Positions 12,344 to 24,424 of a stretch of 64,000 nt of DNA are shown piece by piece. Source of the DNA: Apostichopus japonicus (taxonomy: Eukaryota; Echinodermata; Holothuroidea; Aspidochirotida; Stichopodidae); assembly GCF_037975245.1 (NCBI RefSeq), contig NC_092571.1, positions 3,078,501 through 3,142,500 on the forward strand, read 5' to 3'. Each line of letters starts with the position of its first letter. Position 1 is the first letter of the stretch. The position numbers and the translations under genes are program-made. The notes under the pieces are model-generated. The model was not told the origin of the DNA and did not search any database. It saw only the letters and a list, made by a program, of their open reading frames with translations.

Positions 12344-14685
12344 CCCAAAGTTTAGCGGAAAATGCAAGAAACCAACAAGATTCAAGCTGGTAAAGTTCCC
12401 GTCTACCAGAAATAGGCACAATTTAGACATCGGAATGGGACAGTAGGAAAAGGAATTGGGAGATTCATGTCCTGGAAATATGAACTGTCGCCCAAACACA
12501 AGATCACTATTGTAATACAGTCACTAGTAGAGCACTCATTAAAATGTAAAGTGAGAAATACGTTTACACTTTTAAGTTCCAAATACAGCTGCCTTAAGAG
12601 CATTTCACACTGAGAGATAAACTTCCTCGAACACCATTACGAAGGTGTTGTCCAAGCTAGTTAAAGCCCCAAACAAAAGAGGTGAATCTCGCAGTTAAGG
12701 TACATATATAACAAAGAGGTGATATTTAAGTTAATGAGCCCTAACAAAAGATAGGGTGGCCAGACGTCCATCATGATATAGGCCAGATTGGTAGTCCGAC
12801 AATGCCTTGCACAGTGTGTTTCAGGTGCATGACCATTCACCAGATCCATGTTTGTCTAACATTTCTAATTAAAAAGGGTTTAATAGTTAAGCAAAAGAAA
12901 ATAATCCACATCCAGTAACTCCCACAGCGCTCCCCTTTGTAAAAAATCCTACTGGTACTGGCTTCCATATTATATATTTTGAAGTTGAACATAGGCCTAC
13001 ATACATGTATATTCATGCATATGTACAGTACCATTGTGCAAATAAGTACAATTTCATAACCATGTACAGTTTAATAATACTGTACATGTTGCAGCTTCAT
13101 GTTACCTGCACTTAAAGTTGGGTACATATTTATTCTACCCAATGAATGATACATTATAACTTAACATTGTGAAATACTGTATGCATACCTGCAGGCTTAA
13201 TCCCACAATTAGAGCTCTCTTTGCATTAAACATGGTTCATATAACAAGCAGCCCTTCCGTCCGTCCGTCCGTCCGTCCGTCTGTGTGTTGATCATCTTGT
13301 CACAAGTCTTCTCCTCTAGTCAACAATGTGTCGTGAGTCCTCCATTAGATGTCATATGTCAGTGGCCACCCTAAATTAACTCAATTAGCTCGGTGTGAGT
13401 ACCAGAGGAGGGAGGGCCGAGGACGGGGGAGGGCCCTGAGGGAGGGTGATAAGGAAGGCATAGAGCTCTTGTGAACTACAGAGCTCTTTCAGATAAATAC
13501 CATGCAAGCTCATCCTAAAGTTCAAGCTGTGGTATTAAAGTAGCTTCTGACATCCCTTCATATATGTCAGGACATCCCCTAACAGGATACCTAGCATTCC
13601 AGGGATCCATTTATTTATATTTCAAACCATGCAAAATGTAAACAACATAACACTCAGGAACTATACACTGGGCGATGTATATATCCTGATTTTGGTGTGG
13701 GAACTGTAGCTACCCGTTCTGTTCTTCGTTGAGAGGTATTTTATTTGTTGCCTTACCCTCAGCATAGTTTGTCATTCTCATTACTATAGACAACAGATAA
13801 AATGTCCTTGGCATAACAACTCAAGGGACAAATTTTCTGCTAACCGCAGTAGTTTAATAGTCTATTATCTCCGGGTACATGGCTTGAATTTCTGCTTTGC
13901 GTGATTTGTTATTTGCTCAGGCTTAATTTTTTTTTTTTAGCCCCTTCTTATATTTGGCTCTGTTTTTTCTTATTCTTCTTCTTTTACATATCTTTTGCTA
14001 TTGCTATATTATTTAAGGACTTTTCAACTCTTTTCATGTCCCAAGATTCAATTTTCTATGATCACGTTCTTGTAAGTAATGGTTAAGTTGGTAATACACA
14101 TGTTTGACTGTATTTATTACATGACTCGTGCTTGTACATTATTTTCACTGTTTAGTTATACTGTATGTACATACAACGTTGTAGTGTACACACAGTTGTA
14201 CCTAAGACTTGACCCCAGCTTACAGAGTCACATGTTCTCAGTTATCACTATCTGCATAACTTTTTTCATTCTTTTTTCTTCGGAAGGGTCTGTGTTTGTA
14301 AATATTTAAAAGAATTTTCCATCAAAATTTATACCTGGTCTGTACAGGTATGTAATGAAAACATGATTGATAACTTAGCACGGAAGATATATGAAGAAAA
14401 GATAAGACTGTAAGCAATAAGAAGGGAATTAAGAAATATGTCAGTTAACTAAAAATATTAAACCTGGCATCTAGATATCTTAAAACAAACCACCCAAAAC
14501 AATATATTGTGAGGAAGAGTGTGAACAGAACTTTCAAGCACTTGAAATACATGAAAGAAGGAAGTAAACTGAGGTTGTGAGAAGACAGGTTTAGCTAGGA
14601 AAGGAAGTTCATGTGGGAGTATTCCTAAATTTAGAGATCTTTTTTGACTATATAGTTACAGTAGGATGGTAGTAAAGTGCATTTG
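12344..14685. other. no gene seen
   Basis: Non-coding DNA with the CCGT microsatellite and a GGGAGGG-rich stretch near 13410. No exon recognised. Confidence 0.5.
13253..13285. repeat. (CCGT)n microsatellite
   Basis: Six CCGT units followed by CTGTGTGTTG. Confidence 0.9.
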
Positions 14686-14689
14686 TTAC

Positions 14690-16275
14690 GAGGAGACAGG
14701 TAAAGTGTGTATGAAATCTAAATGTTTGTTGGTCGCTAGTTGGTAAACAGGTATATATCCTACTGTACTGTAATGGATTGTCTTGGTCTCTAATCTAGGC
14801 TATCTATAGGTAGATGAAAATGTGCATTAGTAGTGCTGAGACAGGTAAGAGAGGGCCGCAGAAAATCCAAGCTACCTTTATACATTAAAGCAGCATTTTG
14901 CGTTCTTTTCTATGGTTTTTCTAAACCTCACTGATTCCATGATGCCATAACGAGGTACATATAAGGAGCTTACAGTATATCTATTCAAATCTTACTTCAA
15001 ATGGTGGCATAAAAGTAAAAAAATTTACAACTTTCAACTTGTTTTTCTCAAAGATATTTTCCGTTGGGATCCAAATAAACCTCGCCCATAATATGAATAA
15101 TTAAAAGCTATGAACGTCATTGGCCAATACGTAATACAACACCATGCTTGATTTGTGTAGATTGTCTATGGCAGTTGTACCAGGGAGCTGTTAGAGTCCA
15201 GTTGCTGGTTGTACCAAGTTACCAACTCGACGTTTGAATCTAAAATAACTAAACCTGCATCTCTGATTGGTTGGATTCAAACTAGTGGGTTGGGGGAACT
15301 GTATGCGATTAACATAAAATGTGGAATTTGTCGGGTGGACACTTTTCTCATTATCTGCAAATGTCCTTAATTACTCGCCAATTAACATTTTTGGCAGGGA
15401 AAAAACTTGGCTAATATCTTAATTTGCTGTTTTGTGATTGATATAGAAAACTTGATGGACTTGTCAAAAAAAGTGGAAAACGGCGACAAAACGCAAAATG
15501 CTGCTTTAATATTGCAAACTGTGAAGACACTGGGCAGCAGCTCAGCTAGAAAATCATCTGACTCTTCAACAATCATTGAGCGGTGAATGTTGGTGTTTGG
15601 AACAGGAAAAGAATAAACGATTTATTTATTCGTAACATGACTGACAGTTTGACAAGAGGCACGGCTTCAGCTGTCAGTGTGGTTCTAGTCATGAATTGCA
15701 AGTAAAAAATATCTGTCCACAAATCACTAAATTCTATCTGAGGCTCTCTCCCTCTCAAATTACCAGAGAAGCAAATATATGCAGTGTGTGTGCGCTGCGG
15801 CTATGAATTTCTGCTCTATGGCTAATGAATCCCAAACTTGTCAGACCGCGGCATTTACTGTATGAAGTTTAAGTGTTCGCTATTTTCAATAACTGTCTCC
15901 CCGGGACATGCAAGTTACAATTCTTCTGGCCTCTGAAGATTTTTTTTTAAAAGTTTTAGCCGGCTGTCCCACTGATCCACCCACTTCACTTGTAACACAA
16001 ACTCTTTTTTCTTTGGAAATTAAACATTGTGAAGACAACAGTCATTTATTTGTATCAATAATCTTACAGTAGAGTATTGTCACTTTCAATCCAGCTGGTG
16101 ACATCAATATCCTAGCTCTACAGTAGCTGAAAGACACATTTCACACTTGAGATGGGAAACTGTGGATTATGGTGCAGTAGTACAGGTGAGACAGGTAAGA
16201 GAGGACCTGAGCACAATTTCATAAGTTAGAGAGAGTGAATAGTGCAGTAGTAGGGCTGAGACAGGTGAAGGAAGC
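14690..16275 (+). repeat. four more GAGACAGGTAAG cassettes
   Basis: GAGACAGGTAA at about 14694, 14842 and 16189, and GAGACAGGTGA at 16258. Three have upstream phrases such as GTGCAGTAGTAG or GTGCATTAGTAG and downstream AGAGAGG. Unit about 35-45 bp; no terminal repeats or duplications. Confidence 0.55.
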
Positions 16276-16363
16276 ACACCGTTAATGGATAGATAGATGG
16301 GTCCATTGTACAGTCGTGTAGCATACCTACAGTACTGTGCATACGGTTGGCCCAGGTACACAT

Positions 16364-16740
16364 GTTATACAGCTGTTAGATACTGTTGTACACATGTTGT
16401 ACTGTTGTACACATGTTGTACTGTTGTACACATGTTATATACTGCATAATGATCAAGTGTTAAGTACTTAAGACATATCCTATGACTTAAGTGTTAAGTA
16501 CTTACAAGTTATACAGCTGTTACAGTATATACTGTTGTACACATGTTGTACTGTTGTACACGTTATATACTGCATAATGAACAAGGGTTAAGTACTTAAG
16601 ACATATCCTAGGACTTAAGTGTTAAGTACTTACAAGTTATACAGCTGTTACAGTATATACTGTTGTACACATGTTGTACTGTTGTACACATGTGTACTGC
16701 ATAATGATCAAGTGTTAAGTACTTAAGACATACTTTATCC
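16364..16740 (+). repeat. 128-144 bp tandem repeat, about 3 copies
   Basis: Units start GTTATACAGCTGTTA at 16364, 16508 and 16636. Each has nested TGTACTGTTGTACACATG runs and a TTAAGTACTTAAG palindrome. Confidence 0.88.
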
Positions 16741-17100
16741 TAGGGCAAGCAGTTTGGAGGGTTTAATTTTGAAGAAAAAAGTCAAATGCTTGCAAAGCTC
16801 TTGAAGGTGCTGTCAACAAGGATGGAAAGAACAAGGTCTATTGGTGGCTTGAGTTTACACAACATGTTCATTGCAAAAGTGACGACATTTGCGGGCAAAC
16901 ATTACCTCCTTGTAATGTACTGTACACATAAGTGCATAAATGTTAGCAATGTACCACTCCTGAAGTGAGGACGAGGGCATTGTGATGAAGTATTGGTTTA
17001 ACTGTGTGTATTAGATCTCTCATGTATGTGTATAATAAGACTTCTAATATCAACACATTTCACAGTATCTATAAGCTGTCCTGCTGAGTACTTTATTAAC

Positions 17101-17402
17101 TACTCGGTGCTGTGGCCGAGTGGATAAAGACCGCTGCATTTGAAGCAATGAGGCTTAGCAATCGGGAGGTTCTGGGTTCGATACCTGGCCTGGTCATAGT
17201 AAGGTGGGTTTTTGATCCAAGAGCAATCTACGGTTTTCCCATCTGAAATGACTTTCTAAAATTGAAAAGATTCCAAATTTGAGTTAAATGTTGAATTGGA
17301 AGCCACCACGACGTGTAAGTTGTAATCCATTTAGCCCTTGCGGGTTTCTCCCACATTTGTCGTAAAAAATAACTGCTGATTATTATTACGATTATTATTA
17401 TT
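17101..17402 (+). mobile_element. tRNA(Ser/Leu)-like SINE
   Basis: Head GTGGCCGAGTGGATAAAG (A box), B box GGTTCGATACC, then a roughly 200-bp unrelated body and an ATT-repeat tail. The fused body and tail make it a SINE rather than a functional tRNA gene. Confidence 0.8.
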
Positions 17403-18665
17403 AATTCATACTTACAAGCAGTTAATTCATTCCAGTTTGAAGGAAAAAGTCTATTGAAATAATTTTTTAATGAGTTTCATCCATTTCAATTCTGTCTCTT
17501 AACTATACATTCATGAGTACATATATTGTACAGTATGGCAGCCATGTTAAATTCCTTTCTTAGAAGATTTGTTTCATAGCACAAACGTATTGCAGAGCAT
17601 CTTGAAGACCTGTTTTTCTTCTGGTTGGTTTCTTTGCTGTAGACTTATTTATTTTTTCCCTTTTCACACACAATACACCTTCAAAAGAATTTGCAATTTA
17701 CTCAAAGTATTTAATTGTCTCCACACTAGAATATAAAGTACTTAAAAATGTAACTGTGCCACAGAACAGCATATTCCTTTTGACTGTCCTTATTATCATC
17801 AATAACAAACATTCTTCTCTAAGCTGGCCACTCACTGACCTTGAACCATCATTTTATCCTACAGCAGTGATAGATCACTCTAGCTCAACCTCTTATTTTA
17901 CCATCATTCCTCCCATGCCAACATGAATGCAGGCTGGTATCTCAAGAATGTTACCTCCAACACTACACAAATTCACAAAACAACCCCGACCGACCGTGAG
18001 GGATAAATGTTTCATTTTCCCGAGTTACGATGAAGACTGCAGATGGTGATGGACGGAGGTCGACGACGTGTGAGTGGCACAATTTCAAAGTGCTGTACTC
18101 CACGGGAGACCCTAGGGGGCAGCTGATGATACCCTGATGCATATACATACAGTGTTACTGTACCTTCGCAAAAAACTTAAATTGTAATTTATAAATAGGA
18201 CGGCAACTATACAACAGAGCTTTGCAGGACTCACAAAGTCGATGTCATTCTGAGTATGCCAAGTATTTTCATTCTTTTCAAGGTCCACTTATTGACAATT
18301 ATATACTGTACAGTATATTTATACACACACAAACAACTTCAAATTACGTTATAGCCTACCATACATCTTCCACACCTGTGATGAGTTCCTATTCAGCCTG
18401 TTGCAGACATCAATACGATATGTACAGTACATGTATACTGTAGGCCTATATCCTCAATTATGCTCCTCTAAATTTATGGCTTTCCTAAAAATTCCCATCA
18501 TCAAAAACGATACGTACTCTGATTCTAAGGCTTTGATTTTCGATGGTTCACTCACTTGTACATCAGCATAGCAAGAAGAGAATGTTACAACTACCAAAGT
18601 ATCAGTTCAGAAGCCGATTAACATTGACTTAATTGTGTTTATTAGATCAGTGATTTGATTACAAT
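17403..18665. other. no gene seen; one GC-richer patch
   Basis: 17985-18125 is GC-richer (CCGACCGACCGTGAGGG, GGTCGACGACGTGTGAG) than its surroundings but has no convincing reading frame with splice sites. Confidence 0.4.
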
Positions 18666-18669
18666 AACA

Positions 18670-18776
18670 TGTACACGTAAGAGGGCCTGACGTTACGATC
18701 CTAACAGGATTTTCTTCAGAGGCTGATTGAAGGAGATCCTTCTAGGATCGAAACATCAGGCCCTCTTACTTTTACA
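18670..18776. repeat. inverted pair of CTGAAGA...GAAAC boxes
   Basis: Two copies face each other: outer ends GTAAGAGGGCCTGA and TCAGGCCCTCTTAC are exact inverses, inner parts hold GATCCT/AGGATC hairpins. The left box on the minus strand reads CTCTGAAGAAAATCCTGTTA; the right on the plus strand has AGGATCGAAAC. Confidence 0.7.
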
Positions 18777-18779
18777 CAT

Positions 18780-21030
18780 TGTCTTACACATGCCCCTTAG
18801 TGGAGATAAGCAGTTTGCTAACAGTTTTGTTTTATTTTGATTCCAATAATTTAACAGAGAATGATAACTTTCACACACAATACCTAATAGCATGGAGACC
18901 CCCATACTGTACGTATTGGAGATGTGCAGCAGATACTGTACACATAGCAAGGACCAATCAGTCTATTTCATCTTAAAAATTGATATCTACTTTGGAAATA
19001 TTAAAAAATGTTAAATTATAATGAACATTTAATAATGGTCAAAGAATAGTCATACACACTGTAGGCTCTTGATACTGTAACTTTTGATACAACAACAATA
19101 AAAATAAACTTGAAATATTTAAATAGTAAAACTGTAATAAACAAAAGGCATTTGCCAAAAGCACAAGTACAGTAAGGTGTTCAAAGGAATCTCATCGCCA
19201 ACCTATTTGTAAACACTTTCTTGCACCCCTCATTTCTAACCGCTGGAAGTAAACAGACCAGAGAGAGAGAGAGATCCAGATCTGGAGAGCTACGAACAAC
19301 AACAACAACAACGTCAAGCCTCAGCAAGACATCGATCCCAGTGGAACACCATACCACAAAATCTTTGGGTCTAAATGGAGATGCCTGGAATTGAGGTCAA
19401 GGGCAAATAGCACATACCAGACATAGAATCCTACACTGGAGCTTCTGTGACTGAATACCAACCCTTCAATGGGAGATTGATATTAGTTCCACTGGAGGGG
19501 CAAAACAAGGGATTGGTGGCAATATCAGATAGCACACTGCACAGTATAATAGAGATTAGCCAATTGGAATGTCAATTCTAGAATGCTACTACTACCCACT
19601 CACTGTAAGTTAGGAGATCTACGCTCTCTCTTTCTTCTCACCATGTATTCAAAGATATTCTGAAGTTGTGAATGGATAGCCCTGGTTAAAATGAGATCTT
19701 CATTGATGGAAAACCGGAAAGGAAGGATTGTGGAAAGAGTAGTAAGGCACAGGGGGATGTCAGGCATGTTTGTAAAAATCATATCACATAACTCCTGGTG
19801 TGATATATATTAAGTCAATGTTTTATATTGAAAATTATTGTGATAAGATGAGCTTATACATTATAAGCCTTATTTTACAGTACTATATGTTAACTAATGT
19901 AATCAGGCCTAGAATTTCCACAAGTTTAGCCACTTGTTGAACATTGCAACTTTAATATGCATATATATTCCTAAAAATATTCCTATACAACACACATCAA
20001 GTAGTGTAAGGATATTTTTTGCAGCCTAATTGTTGCTAATTAGCAAATCCAGTAATTACACAGGCTTTTAGGATCGGAATTCATGCAGATTCTTGGACTG
20101 ACAAATGAGACCAGGACAACGATTATATTACCGTTAAGTGACTCATCATTCGTGCCACGAAACTTACTGTTTCACATTTAACCAAATCTTTTTAATATCT
20201 TACAGTATGTACATACCCATCAATTTTTCCAATCACTTATTTTCCACAAAAAAAAAGATAACAATCTTTAAGTCTGACACAAACTTATAATGAAATTTTT
20301 AATTTACAACTTGCTCGATTTGATTGTTTTTTTTCTTTTGCAGTTTCTAGGAAAAACAAAGGTACAAGCAATATAAAGGAAAACATTTACAAAATTGGGA
20401 GACAAAAAAGAGTAAAAAGTTCTACGGAACTTTTTAAAACCAAGGCGAAGTTGAACTATTAAAAACGATACTGTTTTATTAAAACTTAACACACTGCACT
20501 CTGCCTAAAAGTTGTAGATACAGTACTTTACATATTTGCAGCCAATGTGTGCTCAGATGTGATATCATCTTTAGTTTATTGCAAAAGTCAACAGAGAGCT
20601 AAACCCTTGGAAATTGTTGAACAAACTGCAGTTTGAATGTCTTGACTTTTACTTTAATTAATCTGTGTAAATAACCCGTCCCTGGAACTAGGGCGAGGTG
20701 CCACACAAAACACGAAAGACATAATTACACGTCAAAATATTGACTACTGTGTGTACGGTGCTCGGCCAAAGGCAGAATACACACTTGTATGTACATGCAA
20801 TAATTTGATCATTTCTGGGAATAGAAAGTGCAAGTATGATAATAAAAAAAATTTTAAAAAATATGACAAAAGAAAAGGTGATTGGTAAGACTGCTTCCTA
20901 CACATAAGTAGCACTACAAAGGAAGACAGAATCACAAAGCAATTAACTGTAAAAACAATGCATGCTGGCATCATGGTAAATTACTGTTCATTCATACTTA
21001 GTAAAGATTCCTAAATCCTATTGGTCCATT
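18780..21030. other. no gene seen
   Basis: Includes short GAGA and AACAAC microsatellites near 19260-19310. No recognisable exon or element ends. Confidence 0.5.
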
Positions 21031-21174
21031 TAGGTCAGCTGACCGTGGTTAATCCTGTGAGTAACGCACGGTAAAATTACTGGGCATCACTTTAATAAAT
21101 CTTTGGTTATATGTAACCAAAAATGTTTTGTTTTATGATTTTTCCCCCACACAAATGGTAGTGTATGAATGAAC

Positions 21175-21340
21175 GGGGTTAATCAACGGTCTAGCGTGCG
21201 TTACTCACATGATTAATGCACTCCGGGAGTTAATGCTATCGCTGGATGCACTCGGGCTCCGCCCTCGTGCATCGCTTGCATTATCCCCCGATCGTGCATT
21301 AATCCTATGAGTAACGCACGCTAGACCGTTGATTAACCCC
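21175..21340. repeat. 166-bp foldback (hairpin) repeat
   Basis: GGGGTTAATCAACGGTCTAG at the left end is exactly inverted at the right. Arms continue through GCGTGCGTTACTCA and GATTAATGCAC to an inner hairpin GATGCACTCGGGC / GCCCTCGTGCATC. A lone copy of the end phrase (GAGTAACGCACGG) lies at about 21059. No coding capacity. Confidence 0.88.
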
Positions 21341-21344
21341 TTAT

Positions 21345-24300
21345 TTATATACTACAGTACTGTCACACTACCTGAGATAATACACTGTCAAGTACACAGT
21401 ATGTTACCTGTATGTACCTGTTCATGTATACATTTATAGAGAGAGCTGCTCAATGCCAGTCTAAAAATTTGACAATTTTATCTCTGGCAGTGCATGACTC
21501 TGATTACTATATTAACTTGGGTGAAATCATGCAATCAATCACACTATTACGATTCCACTCACACATCCTGCCATTAATTTCATCATAGAGTGAATTAGGC
21601 TTAAGAGCGAGTCTTTAATATCAGGGAATTTTCCAAATTTTTGAAGTTGATCGCTTTTAAATAATTAACAAAATTTTCTTGGAAATTTTCAGCATCTAGA
21701 TCTATTTACAGACTTAGGTCATCAAAACTCCATCCTCATAGCAGTCTATATCTAAGATACAGTATATATGGTAAGATTTTGTGAATTATTCATCTAGCAA
21801 CAGCAGTTCAGCCCATGTGGCCATTTTTATTTTATTTTTGGGGGGTAATAATTTAATGTAAATCATTTATTTATCCACTGTAGGGGAAAATCATATATTT
21901 CTACATAAAAAGTACATCTTGATGAAATTTAGAGTACATGTATGAGAAGATTGGCAGCTCTGAGCAAATTTACATTCCAAATGTACAGTGTCACATTTTG
22001 AGCATAAATCAACAATGTAAACCTTTTGAAGGACATGTGGCCTGGATGACATCACAGGCCACCCATTGTGACCTGCTTCTTCCTGTGGTATGGTGGCATT
22101 CTCCATATTCCTAGAGTCTATATCAATTTGCTGCCCCCCTGCCCCCCCTCCCCCCCCAGAGTGTTCTCCCTCAGGAAAAGGGTGGAAGAGCATCTGGAGA
22201 ACATCTTTTCTGATACAATTGTGGCTTTGGAAGTCAGAGTTCCCTAAATTTGGAAGTTGATGGTGGTGCCAAAATTGGGTCAATTGAGGCAACCACTTTT
22301 TATAAGTTTAGGCCTCCCAGGAGCAGGTACAAAAATTGTTTACTGAGTAAAGAGGTTTGTTTACAGGTGACAAAAATATACAGGCTCTCATAGCAGAAAA
22401 ATCTCATGATACAGAAAATTGATGGTGCCATGAAAGGCCAACTTGTCAGCTATCCAATGATGGGTAGGGTTTGGCTAACTATGTGAGAACTTCTACAACC
22501 TTGACTTCAAGAGACTATACTGTCCATAACTTTGATGATTTAGTGTGTAAGTCAATGGGACAGTTATATGGAGTATGCTACCTTAATGGATAGCTTAGGC
22601 CCTGTACACATAAAACCCAGACAGAGTGCTCTGTTGAATTCGGCTCTCTCTCTCTCTAAGGGGTCCGATACATTGTGCCTACTGTGTGAAACTGTATGCT
22701 CAGCACTTGTACAGGATTATACATCCTACTGTACACACTGGCTGCAGCTGGCCCCTCATCATCGTATGTTTGACATCCATAGTTGCCTGGTACAGTTGCT
22801 TTAAGCTGCTAGCTTCAGCTCAGTCATGCCCAAAATTTCAGGAAGCACCTACCACTAAATCGTCAACTCTTTTAAAGTGACTGAGAATTACATTGTATTG
22901 ATCTAGACATCGCTCTATAATATCCGGTGTTAATTTGTAAAGAGGTCAAAACCTTTGGAGGAATGCCAATTTATCCCAAAGGCCTTACAGCAATTCTTAG
23001 AAACTTTAATATTTAAAGTCTTTTTTACGTAAAGTTGCCTGAAGATTGTTTGTGAGAACTATGTAGATACTGCAGCATACTGTTCAATTCTTCTTTCTGT
23101 ATTAAACATTCTGCAAACAGTATTGTGTGTATTGGTACTGTATGTGTATTGCATGTGTATTGTATTGTTACTGTATGTGTATTGTACATATATTGTATGT
23201 GTACATGTGTATTGTTATGTGTATGGTATGTGTATTGTTATGTGTATTGCATCCTTTGTTTCTAAGGTACCGTCTTTACCAGGCTGCTTGATAATTTGCA
23301 ACTTTCTAAACAGCACTAGTTTTATTCCGATGATGCACTTAATGCATGCATTTGACTAACAGATAAGATCAGGTCTGAATTCAATCATGAATGTGTTCAT
23401 TCTAAGAAGGATATCATTAACAAGGAGATTCCATACTGACGAAGAAAAGGTTGACGTTGGCAGGAATACAATTGTTTTTGTTTTTTTGCTGCTAAGACCT
23501 CAATAGAACAACTTACACTGACCTACTTAGTTATAACCATGGAGGTAAAAACACCTCCATGGTTATAATGGCTCCTTAAATTTGTCCACTAGATTTCCAG
23601 GACATTTCAGTCCCCAAATGTGTGTGATGATACTGACATTACCAGTCTTTAATCTTTTAAGATTGCTTTTCTTTCATTGAGAAGCTGTGTTTGTACAGTA
23701 TGGTCTCATATAATTTGCTACACCAATTATGCTATGCTATGCGCCAAGACAGGAAGACTTCATACTACTGTCCGTAGATGGTTGCCTTTGTGTGAGTCAA
23801 TGTCATTCAGCTATGTTCAATTTCATTGAACATCGTTCTTTAATGGATGATATGTTTGCATTGCCAGCTTTTGTCTATTACCACAAAAGGAAACACATCA
23901 ATTGACTAGGAAGAGGAACGCAAACAACATTAACAACTGAACTTGAGGACCACTGTCAATCTAAAGTTTAACAAGAAAGTGTAAAAGATTAACCAGTCCT
24001 GACATTTTGATTGATACCCTCTAGGTTTAAGTCTTAATTAATGAAATCATTGTACTGTACAGTATATCCATGTACTGTACATAACACATCCCTGGTAGGG
24101 TAGTACAATGATAACAGATCACTACACTCACGTGTCATCTATACTAACAGTATGGTACAAAAGTGTACAGTAATAATGTCTGAACAGTTGGGGTGGGGGG
24201 GGGGGTGGGGAAAGGACAGTGTGATGTTCCCAAACTTGAGTCCCTGAGATAGCATCTTATGCATGGTTCTGCAGTTCTTAACCAACTTGGTGCCATAAAT

Positions 24301-24415
24301 AGTTAAGAAGACAACCTTCTGTACATATAAATATTCTGCAATGATGTAGTACATATTACACTAGTTACTGTGTAGCCAGGCAATTATAACAACTTGCACT
24401 GCGAAAGTGTAAAGT
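21345..24415. other. no gene seen
   Basis: A 133-codon minus ORF at 21891-22292 begins at a non-ATG codon and shows no domain. An exact palindrome around ACCATGGAGG/CCTCCATGGT lies at about 23536-23566. Confidence 0.45.
23123..23255. repeat. TGTATTG / TGTGTAT repeat
   Basis: Irregular repeats of GTATGTGTATTGT and variants over 130 bp. Confidence 0.85.
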
Positions 24416-24424
24416 GGTTCTTAA

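Noticed and set aside
17101-17190. Functional tRNA(Ser/Leu) gene
   Set aside because: A and B boxes are present but the head runs into a SINE body and ATT tail, and the 5' and 3' acceptor-stem sequences do not pair convincingly.
21891-22292. 133-codon minus ORF as a gene
   Set aside because: Begins at TTG, no domain, poly-Gly stretch from a C-run, no splice evidence.
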